41,851 nt of DNA from Planctomycetota bacterium (GCA_016872555.1 VGZO01000036.1:1-41851), one strand, 5' to 3'; shown: positions 23,827 to 33,789, counted from the stretch's first letter. Notes: generated by a model not told the origin, from the sequence alone. Made by a program: numbers and translations.

Positions 23827-25439
23827 GACGGCCTCTTCCCGGGAAAACGCTCCAGCGCCAGCGCCGCGAGCCGCTGAAGGTCGAGCTTGCCCGATCCGAG
23901 GACCGGGATCGCGTCGATCGCGGCGAAGCTGTCGGGGGAGGGGATCCAGAGGTTGTGGAGGCCGCGCGCTTGGAGCCCTCGGCAGACGTCGTGCGGATCG
24001 CGCGTCGTGGGAAGGTGGAGGACGACCAACCGCTCCCCCTTGGCGACGTCGGGTACGGCGGTGACCACGGCGAGGAGGTCGCCGTCGCCGGCTCCGAGCT
24101 CCTCGTTGACGGCCGCCTCGATCGGCAGGTGGGGCACCATCTCACCGCCGATCTTCGAGAACCGGCTCTCGCGGCCGGTGATCGTGATGAACCCGTCGGC
24201 ATCGAGCCGGGCGATGTCGCCCGTGCAGTACCAGCCGTCACGGATCACCTTGGCCGTCAGATCAGGGCGATCGAGGTAGCCCTGCATCACGTTCGGTCCG
24301 GTGATCCACAGCATCCCCTCCGCGCCCAGCGGCAGTTCGGCCACGCCCTCGCGGTCGGTGATCCGCGCCCTGCAGTGCTCGATCGGCCGGCCGACCGTCC
24401 CCTCCCGGCAGGCGGCCGGCGTCCCGGGCAGCTGCCGCGCCGCCGGCACGTTGACGGCGACCAACGGCGAGAGCTCCGTGGCCCCGTACGCCTCGACGGG
24501 GCGGGCGCCGAACTTCCGCTCGAACGCGTCGGTGACCTCGCGCGGCAGCTTCTCGGCCGAGGCGAACACCACCTCGAGCGTCGAGAAATCCTCCGCCGGC
24601 GTCCGCCGGATGTAGGTCCGCAGGAACGTCGGCGTCGCCATCAGCACGGTGGCGTGGTACTGGCGGACCATCTTGCCGACCGCCTGCGCGTCGAGCGGAT
24701 TGGGATGGTAGACCACCGCCGGGTCGAGCGTCAGCGGCAGCCACAGCGTCGACATGTAGCCGTAGGAATGGAAGAACGGCAGCACGCCCATCGCCGTGTC
24801 GGCCCCCGACAGATGGAGGATCGCGTCGACGGCGCGGACGTTGCTGGCGACGTTCTCCTGCGACAGCACGACCCCCTTGGGGTCCCCCGTCGAACCCGAC
24901 GTGAAGATGATCGTGAGCACGTCATCGGGGCCGATCCGGTCGAGGCCCAGCTTCCGCTCGAGGGCCGGGAGCGGGGTCACGGTGGCGTTCCACCAGGCTC
25001 CGACCTTGTCGGCGAGCGTCAGCTTGCCGCGCAGTGATCCGGCGTCGAGGAACCTGTCGCCGAGCGACAGTTTGACACGCTCGAGGAACGCCGGCGACGA
25101 GATCACGTGGCGGAGCCCCGCGCGCTCGCTGCACAGGTCGAGGATCGCCTGGCTGGTGGTGTAGTTGAGGTTCACCGCCACGCGGCCCGACAGGGCCAGG
25201 GCGGCATTGACGACCGCCGCCCCGGCAGTCTGCGGGAGGAGGAGGCCGACGCGGCGCTCGTCGGGCGCGAGCGTGCGCTCGAGCACCGCCCGGGCGCAGA
25301 GAATCCGGGTGAGTAACTCCCGTCCCGTGAGACGGGTCCCGAGCGAGTCGGCCATCTTCATCCGCCCTGCCGCCGACCGGCAGGCGCGGAGCAGCGCCTG
25401 CTGGAGGAGCGGAGTGGCGGCGGCGCGGGGAGCGGCCAT
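23823..25439 (-). CDS. AMP-forming acyl-ACP/acyl-CoA synthetase (Aas-like)
   Basis: 538 residues of the ANL adenylate-forming superfamily. Motifs: P-loop [18 protein letters not shown] near residue 180, [51 protein letters not shown] near residue 395, and the catalytic Lys in [17 protein letters not shown] near the C-terminus. The N-terminal [19 protein letters not shown] and [20 protein letters not shown] stretches resemble the synthetase half of Aas, which re-acylates lysophospholipids through acyl-ACP, but no acyltransferase domain is attached. It probably activates fatty acids. The ATG at 25439 is the first in a divergent region shared with leuS. It is first in an operon with the two genes below it. 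Confidence 0.9.
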   Translation of the reverse strand: MAAPRAAATPLLQQALLRACRSAAGRMKMADSLGTRLTGRELLTRILCARAVLERTLAPDERRVGLLLPQTAGAAVVNAALALSGRVAVNLNYTTSQAILDLCSERAGLRHVISSPAFLERVKLSLGDRFLDAGSLRGKLTLADKVGAWWNATVTPLPALERKLGLDRIGPDDVLTIIFTSGSTGDPKGVVLSQENVASNVRAVDAILHLSGADTAMGVLPFFHSYGYMSTLWLPLTLDPAVVYHPNPLDAQAVGKMVRQYHATVLMATPTFLRTYIRRTPAEDFSTLEVVFASAEKLPREVTDAFERKFGARPVEAYGATELSPLVAVNVPAARQLPGTPAACREGTVGRPIEHCRARITDREGVAELPLGAEGMLWITGPNVMQGYLDRPDLTAKVIRDGWYCTGDIARLDADGFITITGRESRFSKIGGEMVPHLPIEAAVNEELGAGDGDLLAVVTAVPDVAKGERLVVLHLPTTRDPHDVCRGLQARGLHNLWIPSPDSFAAIDAIPVLGSGKLDLQRLAALALERFPGKRPS

Positions 25440-25477
25440 CGGGCGGCGTGCCGGGAAACGACGGGGCGGTCGACTCG

Positions 25478-25504
25478 TTGCCGCCCCGGTCGTGACATTA
25501 GAAT
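25478..25504 (+). promoter_or_regulatory. Putative sigma70 promoter for leuS
   Basis: TAGAAT (25499-25504) matches the -10 consensus at five of six positions. TTGCCG (25478-25483) lies 15 bp upstream, slightly close; TCGTTG (25475-25480) would give 18 bp. It sits in the divergent 174-bp gap, about 110 bp before the leuS ATG. Confidence 0.45.
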
Positions 25505-25613
25505 CGGCCCTCCGGGACCTGAACAGCCGCGGCCCCGGACGGTTCCCCGCCGCTGCCGGTTCCCCCGCCGCCGGCGCGACGGTTTCTCCCCCTCCGGCCC
25601 ACGGACCCGACGG

Positions 25614-28403
25614 ATGCCCCGCTACCAGCCCGCCCGGATCGAGCCCAAGTGGCAGTCGTGGTGGGAGTCCCACGACACCTTCGCCACGCCGCGCCTGCCG
25701 ACCGGCCGCAAGCGGTACGTGCTCGACATGTTCCCCTACCCGAGCGGCGAAGGGCTCCACGTCGGCCATCCCGAGGGCTACACCGCCACCGACATCGTCA
25801 CCCGCTTCGAGCGGATGCGCGGCACCGCCGTGATGCACCCGATGGGGTTCGACGCCTTCGGGCTTCCCGCCGAGGAGTACGCGATCCGCACCGGCACTCC
25901 GCCGCGCGAGAGCACGGAGCGCAACATCGCCACCTTCACGCGGCAGCTGAAGATGCTCGGCTTCAGCTACGACTGGAAGCGAGTCCTGGCGACGACCGAT
26001 CCGGAGTACGTCCGCTGGACGCAGTGGATCTTCCTCGTCCTCTTCGACACCTGGTTCGACGCCACCGTCCAGCGCGGCCGGCCGATCGCGGAACTGCCGA
26101 TCCCGGACGACGTCGCCGCGGCCGGCCCGGCGGCCGTCGCCCGCTACCGCGACGAGCACCGCCTCGCCTACCAGTCGGAGGCTCCGGTCAATTGGTGCCC
26201 GGCGCTGGGCACGGTGCTGGCCAACGAGGAGGTGATCGGCGGCGTCAGCGAGCGCGGCGGCCACCCGGTGGTGCGGATCCCGCTGCGCCAGTGGATGCTG
26301 CGGATCACCGCCTACGCCGACCGGCTCGAACGCGAGCTCGACGGCCTCGACTGGCCGGCGAGCATCAAGAAGCTGCAGTCCGACTGGATCGGCCGCAGCA
26401 CCGGCGCGGAGGTCGATTTCTTCGTCTGCCCGCCGGGCGACGCCGGATCCTCCTTCGCCGCCTGGCAGAGCGCCCGTGCCACGGCGGGCTTCCCCGCCGG
26501 GCCCGGCGTCGACGCGATCCGCGTCTACACCACGCGCCCCGACACGTTGTACGGCGTCACCTACCTCGTCGTGGCGCCCGAGCATCCGCTCGTCGAGCGG
26601 CTCACGACCGCGGCACAGCGCGAGGCGATCGCCGCCTACCGTGACGCGGCGACCCGGAAGAGCGACCTTGATCGCACCGATCTCGCCAAGGAGAAGACCG
26701 GCGTGTTCACCGGGTCCTCCTGCGTCCATCCGCTCACCGGCCGACCGGTGCCGGTGTGGGTGGCCGACTACGTGCTGGCGAGCTACGGGACCGGCGCGAT
26801 CATGGCCGTCCCGGCCCACGACGACCGTGACTGGGATTTCGCCAAGGCGTTCGGCCTGCCGATCGTCACCGTCGTCGAGCCGAGCGACGGCCATGGCCAC
26901 GACGGCACGCTGTTCACCGGCGCCGGGCGGGCGGTGGCGTCGGGGCCGTACACGGGGCTGGAAACGGCCGCGTTCATCGCCCGGATCGGCGCCGACCTGC
27001 GCGCCGCCGGGATCGGCCGGCCGGCGGTCAATTACAAGCTCCGCGACTGGCTGTTCAGCCGGCAGCGGTTCTGGGGTGAGCCGTTTCCGATCCTCCACGA
27101 GGTCGACGGCGCGGGCGTACCGACCGGCGCGATCCGGGCCCTCGATCCGACGGACCTGCCGGTCCACCTCCCCCACCTCACCGACTTCAAGCCGGGGAAC
27201 ACCCCCGATCCGCCCCTGTCGCGCTCACCCGCCGACTGGCTGTTCGTCGAGCGCGACGGCAAACGCTACCGCCGCGAGACCAACACGATGCCGCAGTGGG
27301 CGGGGTCGTGTTGGTACTACCTCCGCTTCCTCGACCCCCACAACACCGAGCGGTTCGTCGATCCCGACGTCGAGCGCGCCTGGATGCCGGTCGATCTCTA
27401 CATCGGCGGCGCCGAGCACGCCGTCCTCCACCTCCTCTACGCGCGGTTCTGGCACAAGGTGCTCCACGACCGCGGCCACGTCTCGTCGCTGGAGCCGTTC
27501 CACCGGCTGGTCAACCAGGGGATGATCCTCGGCGAGATGGAGTTCACCGGATACCGCAGCCCCAAGGGGGGCTGGGTCTCGGCCGAGAAGCGTTCCGCGG
27601 AGGACGTGGGGGCGAAGGTCCCGGCCGACCAGGTCGAGAAGCAGGGCGAGCATTTCGTCCTCCGCGACGCTCCCAAGATCCGCGTCGAGAGCCGGGCCTA
27701 CAAGATGTCGAAGGCCCGTGGCAACGTCGTCAATCCCGACACGGTCGTCACCGAGTTCGGCGCCGATTCGCTGCGTCTCTACGAGATGTTCATGGGGCCG
27801 CTCGAGGCGACCAAGCCGTGGAGCACCACCGGGGTGAGCGGCGTCCGTGGCTTCCTCGACCGCTGCTGGCGGCTGGTGGTCGACGAACGTGCCGATGACG
27901 TGACCCTCGCGGCCCAGGTCGTCGACGATCCCCCGACGCTCGACCAGCTCCGCGAACTCCACCGCACCGTCCACAAGGTCACGACCGACATCGAGTCGCT
28001 GTCGTTCAATACCGCGATCGCCCGGATGATGGAGTTCGTCAACGTGTTCACGCCGCTCGACCGACGGCCGCGCGCGGTGCTCGAGCTGTTCGTCACGATC
28101 CTGGCGCCGTTCGCCCCCCATCTCGCCGAGGAACTGTGGGAGGTGCTCGGGCGCCCGGCACCGGTCTCGACTGCTCCCTGGCCCACGGTCGTCGAGCGCT
28201 GGCTCCGCGACGACACCGTCGAGGTCCCGGTGCAGGTCAACGGCAAGCTGCGCGGGCGTGTCACGGTGGCCGCCGATGCCGATCCGGCGGCGCTCGAGGC
28301 CGCGGCCCAGGCCGACCCACGGATCGCCGACCTGCTCGACGGGAAGCAGGTCGTGAAGGTCGTCGCCGTCCCGGGTCGGATGGTCAACTTCGTCGTCCGC
28401 TGA
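25614..28403 (+). CDS. leuS: Leucyl-tRNA synthetase
   Basis: 929 residues. This class I synthetase charges tRNA-Leu and edits mischarged products. HIGH motif HVGH at residues 49-52 ([15 protein letters not shown]). The CP1 editing domain carries [20 protein letters not shown] near residue 305 and [19 protein letters not shown] near residue 390. The tRNA-binding and Zn-domain area includes [16 protein letters not shown] and [16 protein letters not shown]. The KMSKS loop reads [17 protein letters not shown] near residue 695, with Ala for the last Ser, a common variant. The C-terminal [15 protein letters not shown] is the usual end domain. The ATG at 25614 lacks a strong Shine-Dalgarno site but starts exactly where the family does. 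Confidence 0.97.
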   Translation: MPRYQPARIEPKWQSWWESHDTFATPRLPTGRKRYVLDMFPYPSGEGLHVGHPEGYTATDIVTRFERMRGTAVMHPMGFDAFGLPAEEYAIRTGTPPRESTERNIATFTRQLKMLGFSYDWKRVLATTDPEYVRWTQWIFLVLFDTWFDATVQRGRPIAELPIPDDVAAAGPAAVARYRDEHRLAYQSEAPVNWCPALGTVLANEEVIGGVSERGGHPVVRIPLRQWMLRITAYADRLERELDGLDWPASIKKLQSDWIGRSTGAEVDFFVCPPGDAGSSFAAWQSARATAGFPAGPGVDAIRVYTTRPDTLYGVTYLVVAPEHPLVERLTTAAQREAIAAYRDAATRKSDLDRTDLAKEKTGVFTGSSCVHPLTGRPVPVWVADYVLASYGTGAIMAVPAHDDRDWDFAKAFGLPIVTVVEPSDGHGHDGTLFTGAGRAVASGPYTGLETAAFIARIGADLRAAGIGRPAVNYKLRDWLFSRQRFWGEPFPILHEVDGAGVPTGAIRALDPTDLPVHLPHLTDFKPGNTPDPPLSRSPADWLFVERDGKRYRRETNTMPQWAGSCWYYLRFLDPHNTERFVDPDVERAWMPVDLYIGGAEHAVLHLLYARFWHKVLHDRGHVSSLEPFHRLVNQGMILGEMEFTGYRSPKGGWVSAEKRSAEDVGAKVPADQVEKQGEHFVLRDAPKIRVESRAYKMSKARGNVVNPDTVVTEFGADSLRLYEMFMGPLEATKPWSTTGVSGVRGFLDRCWRLVVDERADDVTLAAQVVDDPPTLDQLRELHRTVHKVTTDIESLSFNTAIARMMEFVNVFTPLDRRPRAVLELFVTILAPFAPHLAEELWEVLGRPAPVSTAPWPTVVERWLRDDTVEVPVQVNGKLRGRVTVAADADPAALEAAAQADPRIADLLDGKQVVKVVAVPGRMVNFVVR

Positions 28404-28450
28404 CGGCGACGCGGCCGCTGACAGTCGCGCGATGGCAGGGCCGGCTGTGA

Positions 28451-28480
28451 TTGCCGGACCGCGGCGGACTGGCATAGCAT
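28451..28480 (+). promoter_or_regulatory. Putative sigma70 promoter for glgC
   Basis: TTGCCG (28451-28456), 18 bp, TAGCAT (28475-28480). It lies in the 129-bp leuS-glgC gap, 53 bp before the glgC ATG, and shares hexamers and spacing with the ssb promoter. Confidence 0.5.
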
Positions 28481-28532
28481 GGGGCCCTCGCGGCGGCATC
28501 GGCGCCTGTGCCGCGATCCCGGGGAGCCTTCC

Positions 28533-29846
28533 ATGAGCGTGGTGCGTCGCGTGCTGGCCCTGGTCCTCGGTGGCGGACGGGGCACGCGCCTCTACCCCCT
28601 GACCCGCGATCGCTCCAAGCCGGCGGTGCCGCTGGCGGGCAAGTACCGGATCATCGACGTCCCGCTGTCGAACTGCATCAACAGCGGCGTCCAGCGGATC
28701 TACGTGCTGACGCAGTTCAACTCCGTCAGCCTCCACCGCCACATCCGCCGGACCTACACGTTCGACCCGTTCAGCGGCGGGTTCGTCGAGATCCTCGCCG
28801 CCCAGCAGACGCTCGACAACCCCGGCTGGTACCAGGGCACGGCCGATGCCGTCCGGCAGAACATCCGCTACCTCCAGCAGCCCGACATCAAACACGTGCT
28901 GATCCTGTCCGGTGACCAGCTGTACCGGATGAACTATGCCGACATGATGGCCACCCACCTCGCCCAGCGGGCCGACGTCACGATCGCCGGGATCCCGGTG
29001 CACGAGTCGGCCGCCAGCGCGCTGGGGATCATGCGGTTCGACGACGAGGGGCGGGTGGCCGGTTTCCTCGAGAAGCCCCAAACGGCCAACGAACTGGAGC
29101 TGGTCCGCACCTCGCCGTCGTGGATCGAGCGCCAGGGGATCCCCGCCCACGGCCGGTCGCTGATGGCGAGCATGGGGATCTACCTGTTCGACCGTGATTG
29201 TCTCGTGGATCTCCTCCGTCAGACCGACTACCAGGACTTCGGCCGCGAGGTGTTTCCCGCGGCGATCCGTGCCAAGCGCGTCCATCTCCATCCGTTCGAC
29301 GGCTATTGGGAGGACATCGGCACGATCCGCTCCTACTACCAGTGCAACCTCGACCTCGCCGGCGCGCGGCCGCCGTTCGAGTTGGCCTGTGCCGAGGCGC
29401 CGATCTACTCCCGTGGGCGGTTCCTGCCGCCGTCGCGGATCGACGGTGCGAGCATCCGCGCGAGCCTGGTTTCCGACGGCTGCCTGATCGAGCAGGGAGC
29501 GGTGATCGAGAACAGCGTGATCGGACTCCGCTGCCGGATCGGGCGCAACGTCGTGATCCGCAACTCGGTGATCCTCGGCAACGACCTCTACGAGACCGCC
29601 GACGATCTCGCCGCCAACACCACCAAGGGCGTGCCGCCGATCGGCATCGGCGAGGGCTCGGTGATCGAGGGGGCGATCATCGACAAGAACGTCCGCATCG
29701 GCCGCCGGGCGCGGATCGTCAACGACCACGGCTGGGATGCCAGCCCCGACAGCGACCGGTTCACCGTCCGCGACGGTGTCGCCGTGGTCCCGAAGGACGC
29801 AGTCATCCCCGATGGCTGGGTACCGGAGCCGGTCGTGGCTTCGTGA
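28533..29846 (+). CDS. glgC: Glucose-1-phosphate adenylyltransferase (ADP-glucose pyrophosphorylase)
   Basis: 437 residues. It makes ADP-glucose from ATP and glucose-1-phosphate for glycogen synthesis and is normally the controlled step. Nucleotide-binding signature: LVLGGGRGTRLYPLTRDRSK, then KYRIIDVPLSNCINSG. Further family blocks: QQTLDNPGWYQGTADAVRQN, LILSGDQLYRMNY, MASMGIYLFDRDCL, HPFDGYWEDIGTIRSYYQCN. The C-terminal left-handed beta-helix has hexapeptide-like repeats (IEQGAVIENSVIGLRCRIGR). The organisation resembles cyanobacterial and plant enzymes. The ATG at 28533 has GGGGAG at 28521-28526. No other glycogen genes are in the window. Confidence 0.95.
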   Translation: MSVVRRVLALVLGGGRGTRLYPLTRDRSKPAVPLAGKYRIIDVPLSNCINSGVQRIYVLTQFNSVSLHRHIRRTYTFDPFSGGFVEILAAQQTLDNPGWYQGTADAVRQNIRYLQQPDIKHVLILSGDQLYRMNYADMMATHLAQRADVTIAGIPVHESAASALGIMRFDDEGRVAGFLEKPQTANELELVRTSPSWIERQGIPAHGRSLMASMGIYLFDRDCLVDLLRQTDYQDFGREVFPAAIRAKRVHLHPFDGYWEDIGTIRSYYQCNLDLAGARPPFELACAEAPIYSRGRFLPPSRIDGASIRASLVSDGCLIEQGAVIENSVIGLRCRIGRNVVIRNSVILGNDLYETADDLAANTTKGVPPIGIGEGSVIEGAIIDKNVRIGRRARIVNDHGWDASPDSDRFTVRDGVAVVPKDAVIPDGWVPEPVVAS

Positions 29847-29868
29847 CCACGGGGTGGCCGCGCCGCGG

Positions 29869-30183
29869 TCAGCGGATCACGGTCGCGTCCCCGTCAGCGT
29901 CCGGGGCGTCGGCGGTGACGATCACGGCCGTTTCGTCGGCCGCGCTCTCCGGGGAGTCGGCGGCGACGGCTGTCTCGGCCGCGCCCGTCTCCGCTTCGAC
30001 CAGCGGCGGCCAGGGGGCAGGCTTGGCGCGGAGCGGAAGGATACCGTTGCTCCGCGCCATGAAGTCGTTTTGGGGCGCCGAGCCGTTGGGAACCGGCCCC
30101 GAGTAGTCGAACGGATCGGGGCACATCGTGCAGCCCGTCGCCACCAGGGCAAGCGCGATCACCCAGGCCGCCCGCGGGATCAT
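29869..30183 (-). CDS. Small planctomycete-type lipoprotein
   Basis: 104 residues. A lipoprotein signal peptide (MIPRAAWVIALALVATGC) ends in a clear lipobox, followed by MCPDPFDYSGPVPNGSAPQN and ARSNGILPL, then an acidic Ala/Asp/Glu-rich tail. Short CPDP.DY-type lipoproteins are common in planctomycetes, but none has a known role. The ATG at 30183 has a GAGGG site just upstream on the minus strand; an in-frame ATG at 30207 would add eight residues before the signal peptide. It is last in the helicase-glycosylase-lipoprotein series, 147 bp after the glycosylase gene, and converges on glgC with 22 bp between stops. Confidence 0.7.
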   Translation of the reverse strand: MIPRAAWVIALALVATGCTMCPDPFDYSGPVPNGSAPQNDFMARSNGILPLRAKPAPWPPLVEAETGAAETAVAADSPESAADETAVIVTADAPDADGDATVIR

Positions 30184-30330
30184 CGGGCCCTCGTTCGCAG
30201 CGCTCATCGCCAACCCCCGTGACCCCGGTAGCCGCGGGCTCCCGTGCCCGTGGCTCTTCGGCGGCTGTCCCTCCCCGCGACCCGTCGTCGGAATCGGTCG
30301 TGGTGCCGCGGCGGCTTGAGGCAAACGGGT

Positions 30331-31101
30331 TCAGTCGCCGCGGGGCGGCAGTTCGAGGCCGGCACGGGCGGCAAGCAGCTGCATGTCCTCCCACACCTGC
30401 CGCTTCGCACTCGGATTGCGGAGAAGATACGAAGGGTGGTAGGTACAGAGAACCTGGGCACCACGGTGCGCGAACCACCGTCCGCGGAGCTTGCCGATCG
30501 GCTCGTCGGTGCGGAGCAGCGCGTGGGACGCCGACGTGCCGAGGCAGCAGACGAATTCTGGTGCGATCGTCGCGAACTGGCGCTCGAAGTAGCCGCGGCA
30601 ATTGGCGACCTCGTCGGGTAGCGGCGTCCGGTTTCCCGGCGGCCGGCACTTGAGGACGTTGAGGATATAGACCTCGTCGCGCGACAGCCCGATCGAGGAG
30701 ATGATCCGGGTGAGGAGTTGGCCCGCGCGGCCGACGAACGGCTCCCCGCTGGCATCCTCGTCCGCGCCAGGCGCTTCACCGAAAAAGCAGATCCGCGCCG
30801 TCGCCGACCCGGTGCCGAACACCGTCCGCGTCCGGGCCGCGGCCAAGTCCACGCAGAGCGTGCACGCCTCGACCTCGGCGCGGATCACGGCCAGGCGGGA
30901 TCCACGATCGGCCGGAGCGTATGCGGTCTGAGTCTGGAGGGCCGCGGTCACCCGCTCGGGAACCACCGTCGGCTCCCGACTAACCCGCCGCTTCGGCAGC
31001 GCTTCGACCCCGGCGGCGGCGAGGCTCTCGAGACGCTGGCCGAGAGCCCGCCGGCGGCGTGCCTGCCCATCGTCCCCCGCCCCTGCACGACTGCCGTCCA
31101 T
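30331..31101 (-). CDS. Uracil-DNA glycosylase, family 4 (4Fe-4S)
   Basis: 256 residues. It removes uracil from DNA to start base excision repair. The four iron-sulfur Cys are seen: C80 and C83 (EACTLC), C152 (KCRPPGNRTP) and C168 (NCRGYF). The water-activating motif A is GEAPGADEDASGEPFVGRAG near residue 109, and the HPSYLLR motif lies at 222-228. The first ~65 residues are an Arg/Ala-rich extension beyond the catalytic core. The ATG at 31101 is the only good start upstream of the core. It follows the DEAD-box helicase gene by 33 bp and is probably co-transcribed. Confidence 0.93.
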   Translation of the reverse strand: MDGSRAGAGDDGQARRRRALGQRLESLAAAGVEALPKRRVSREPTVVPERVTAALQTQTAYAPADRGSRLAVIRAEVEACTLCVDLAAARTRTVFGTGSATARICFFGEAPGADEDASGEPFVGRAGQLLTRIISSIGLSRDEVYILNVLKCRPPGNRTPLPDEVANCRGYFERQFATIAPEFVCCLGTSASHALLRTDEPIGKLRGRWFAHRGAQVLCTYHPSYLLRNPSAKRQVWEDMQLLAARAGLELPPRGD

Positions 31102-31134
31102 GGCCGGTTCCCGGGCCGCGACACGCGGCGGGTT

Positions 31135-32673
31135 TCACAACGCGCGGCGGAAACGCTTCGCCCCACGCCCCTTGCCCAGCCGCGTCGCGGCCGGCGGGGC
31201 TGCGGGCGGCGGTGGCTCCGCAGCGGCTGGCACCGGCCGCGCGGCCGCAGCCGGGGCCGGCGGCGTCGGGGCAGTGCCGTAGGCGGTCGGCACCTGGACG
31301 ACGGGGCTGGGAGCCGCTCGACGGTCGAACGCCTGGAAACCGGGAATCTCGTCGCGTTCGAGCAGTTTCTCGATCCGCATCTCGATCCGGGTCAGCTGCG
31401 GCCCTTCGTCCGGGGCGACGAACGTGTAGGCCACTCCCTCCCTCCCCATCCGGCCGGTCCGGCCGACGCGATGGACGTAATCGTCACAGAACTCCGGGAC
31501 GTCGTAGTTGACGATATGGGACACGCCCGAGACGTCGATCCCGCGCCCGACGACGTCGGTGGCGACGAGGACCCGCACGCTCCCCTCGCGGAACTGCCGC
31601 ATCACCCGGTCGCGCACGTTCTGCGCCAGGTCGCCGTGGATGCAGGCGACTTCCGCCTCGTCTCCGCCACGGCGCCGCGCGAGTTTTTCAAACACCTTGT
31701 CGGTGCCACGCTTCGTCCGGCAGAAGACGATCGCCTGCCGGGGTTGCTCGCGCTCGAGAAGCTTGTCGAGCAGATCGAACTTCCTCGTCGGATCGACCGT
31801 GAAGTAGTACTGCTCGATCGTCTCGACGGCGATGTCGCGCGTCGAGAAGTCGAGGATCTCGGGATCGCGCATGTAACGCGACGCGAGCCGCGCCACCGGC
31901 GGCGGCACCGTCGCCGACAACAGCAACGTCTGCCGGCTGTCGGGACAGCGCCGGAAGATCTTCTCGATGTCGGGACGGAAGCCGATGTCGAGCATCCGAT
32001 CGGCCTCGTCGAGGGTCACGATCTCGACGTCGGCCAGCGAGATCGTGCCCCGGCTGAGGTGGTCGAGGACCCGTCCCGGTGTGCCGACGACGACGGCCGG
32101 ATGGCGGGCCAGCTTGTCGATCTGCCCGCGGATCGGCTTGCCGCCATAGACGGCGACGCAGTGGATCTTGGTGCCGGCGGCGAGTTTCTCGAACTCGTCG
32201 CGCACCTGCACGGCCAACTCGCGCGTCGGCACCAGCACGATCGCCCGGGGGCCCGCTCCGCGCCCCGGCCGGGCCATCGCCTCGAGGATCGGCAGCACGA
32301 ATGCCGCCGTCTTCCCCGTGCCGGTCCGGGCCTGCCCCATCACGTCGCTGCCAGTCAGGGCCCGGGGAATGAACCCCGCCTGGACGGGAGTCGGGGTCGT
32401 GTAGCCGGCCTGCTCAACGGCAGCCAACGAAGCTGCCGAGAGCCCGAGGTCGGCGAACCGTTTGGCCACCTCGCCCTCGACGGCGGGCACCGCTGCCACG
32501 GTCGCGATCCGACGGTCGGCACCGCTCGACAGCCACGCATCGGCGTCTTCGCGCCGCCCGCGCGGCCGCGGATCGTCGCGCCGTCCACCACCGGGAGGCC
32601 CCCGGCGTCGGCCTCCGCGTCCCCGGCCGCCCCGGTCCGATCCCCCGCCACCAGCCCTCTTGTCGCCTGTCAC
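31135..32673 (-). CDS. DEAD-box ATP-dependent RNA helicase
   Basis: 512 residues. Helicase motifs in order: Q motif TTPTPVQAGFIP (~92-103), motif I ARTGTGKT (115-122), VLVPTRELAVQ, GTPGRVLDHL, DEAD box VTLDEADRML, SATVPPP, then in domain 2 QAIVFCRTKRGTDK, ATDVVGRGIDV and HRVGRTGRMG. The N-terminal ~45 residues form an Arg/Gly-rich RNA-binding tail (RGG-like), and the C-terminal ~75 residues are Pro/Ala-rich and end basic. Such proteins remodel RNA in ribosome assembly, mRNA decay or cold adaptation; which applies here is unknown. The start is a GTG at 32673 with AAGGA a few bases upstream. Confidence 0.95.
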   Translation of the reverse strand: MTGDKRAGGGGSDRGGRGRGGRRRGPPGGGRRDDPRPRGRREDADAWLSSGADRRIATVAAVPAVEGEVAKRFADLGLSAASLAAVEQAGYTTPTPVQAGFIPRALTGSDVMGQARTGTGKTAAFVLPILEAMARPGRGAGPRAIVLVPTRELAVQVRDEFEKLAAGTKIHCVAVYGGKPIRGQIDKLARHPAVVVGTPGRVLDHLSRGTISLADVEIVTLDEADRMLDIGFRPDIEKIFRRCPDSRQTLLLSATVPPPVARLASRYMRDPEILDFSTRDIAVETIEQYYFTVDPTRKFDLLDKLLEREQPRQAIVFCRTKRGTDKVFEKLARRRGGDEAEVACIHGDLAQNVRDRVMRQFREGSVRVLVATDVVGRGIDVSGVSHIVNYDVPEFCDDYVHRVGRTGRMGREGVAYTFVAPDEGPQLTRIEMRIEKLLERDEIPGFQAFDRRAAPSPVVQVPTAYGTAPTPPAPAAAARPVPAAAEPPPPAAPPAATRLGKGRGAKRFRRAL

Positions 32674-32703
32674 GTGTCCTTCACAGTCACCGTTGGTCCG
32701 CGG

Positions 32704-32728
32704 ACGCGCGGCGTACCCCGCCGCGTGT
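32704..32728 (-). promoter_or_regulatory. Stable hairpin in the helicase 5' leader
   Basis: A 10-bp stem with one G-T pair (arms 32704-32713 and 32719-32728) and a 5-base loop lies 31 bases upstream of the helicase GTG. It falls inside the transcript predicted from the promoter at 32746-32775. Structured leaders are known on several bacterial RNA helicase mRNAs; no known class was recognised here. Confidence 0.45.
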
Positions 32729-32730
32729 TG

Positions 32731-32775
32731 ATCCGTTCACCCGGCAGGGTACCACGGTGAACGGGTCGGGGGCAA
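32731..32775 (-). promoter_or_regulatory. Helicase promoter with an operator-like dyad around the -10 box
   Basis: On the minus strand TTGCCC (plus 32770-32775) is followed after 18 bp by TACCCT (plus 32746-32751). An 11-bp inverted repeat (ATCCGTTCACC at 32731-32741 and GGTGAACGGGT at 32756-32766, one wobble pair) brackets the -10 box, which lies in the 14-base loop. A dimeric regulator bound here would cover the promoter. The rest of the sdhB-helicase gap shows nothing else. Confidence 0.45.
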
Positions 32776-32851
32776 TCCGGAGGCGAGGCGCGGGTATGGA
32801 TCTCCCCGGCGGTCTGGTCCACCTGGCGACGACGAAGGCGGTTCAGGGACC

Positions 32852-33724
32852 TCAGCGGTCGAAGAGACGCTTGATCGCCCACAGGGTGGCGGACCGTCCT
32901 GCGCGGGCGATCGATCTGGTGAGCGGGATGCCCTTCGGGCAGACGGCGACGCAATTCTGCGCGTTTCCGCACATCTGGATCCCGCCGGGGGCGGTCAGCG
33001 TCTCCAAACGCTCGTCGGCGATCATCTTTCCGGTCGGATGCGAGTTGAACAGCATCGCCTGGCTGATCGCGTGGGCCCCGACGAAGCCCCGGTCGAAGGC
33101 TCCCTGGCGGCGCTCCGCGAACGCCTCGGGTGTCTCGCCGTCACGGCGAACCGGCTCGATCTTGACGTACTGCGGGCACGCCTCGAGACAGCACCCGCAG
33201 CTCATGCAGGTCGAGAGCGGGTAGGCGTCTTCCTGCTCCTCGGGGGAGATCCGCGGCCCGGCGCCGTGGTCGTAGGAATCGTCGACGGGCACCCAGGCCT
33301 TGACCTTCTCGAGACCCCGGAACAACCGTCGGCGATCGACGACGAGGTCGCGGACGACGGGAAACTTCGACATCGGACGCAGCTCGATCTCGTCGCCGTC
33401 CTCGAGCAGGCGGTCGACGAGCGCCGAGCAGGCCATCCGCGTCGCACCGTTGATCAGCATCGTGCAGGATCCGCACACCTCCTCGAGGCAGTTGCAATCC
33501 CATGCCACCGGGGCCACGGGCCGTCCATCGGCGGCCCGCGCGCCGGCCGCGATCCGCTGGAGGACGCTGATCACGTTCATGTTCGGCTCGTAGGGAACCA
33601 CGTGCCGCTCCCAGTAGCTCTCCTGCGCGGGAGCGTCCTGGCGGAGAATGCGGACGCGGATCGCGCGTTGCTCTTCTGCCGAGCCGGACGACGAGGGGTC
33701 CGAAGAATGGGCGGGGGCGATCAT
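32852..33724 (-). CDS. sdhB: Succinate dehydrogenase / fumarate reductase iron-sulfur subunit
   Basis: 290 residues. It carries electrons from the flavoprotein to the membrane quinone site through three clusters. 2Fe-2S ligands: WDCNCLEEVCGSCTMLING, plus a further Cys in RMACSAL. 4Fe-4S and 3Fe-4S ligands: STCMSCGCCLEACPQYVKI and MCGNAQNCVAVCPKGIPL. The first ~20 residues are a Ser/Ala-rich addition. The ATG at 33724 has a GGAG site just upstream. It is third in an sdhC-sdhA-sdhB operon, 65 bp after sdhA, the gene order of Bacillus-type enzymes. Confidence 0.95.
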   Translation of the reverse strand: MIAPAHSSDPSSSGSAEEQRAIRVRILRQDAPAQESYWERHVVPYEPNMNVISVLQRIAAGARAADGRPVAPVAWDCNCLEEVCGSCTMLINGATRMACSALVDRLLEDGDEIELRPMSKFPVVRDLVVDRRRLFRGLEKVKAWVPVDDSYDHGAGPRISPEEQEDAYPLSTCMSCGCCLEACPQYVKIEPVRRDGETPEAFAERRQGAFDRGFVGAHAISQAMLFNSHPTGKMIADERLETLTAPGGIQMCGNAQNCVAVCPKGIPLTRSIARAGRSATLWAIKRLFDR

Positions 33725-33789
33725 CGGGAGATCTCCACGGCGGCGTGTCGGACGGTGGGACAGGATGGCTGGGGAACGGACGTCGGCCT

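Noticed and set aside
25440-27176. Long N-terminal extension of the acyl synthetase frame
   Set aside because: It is antisense to leuS; the family sequence begins at the ATG at 25439.
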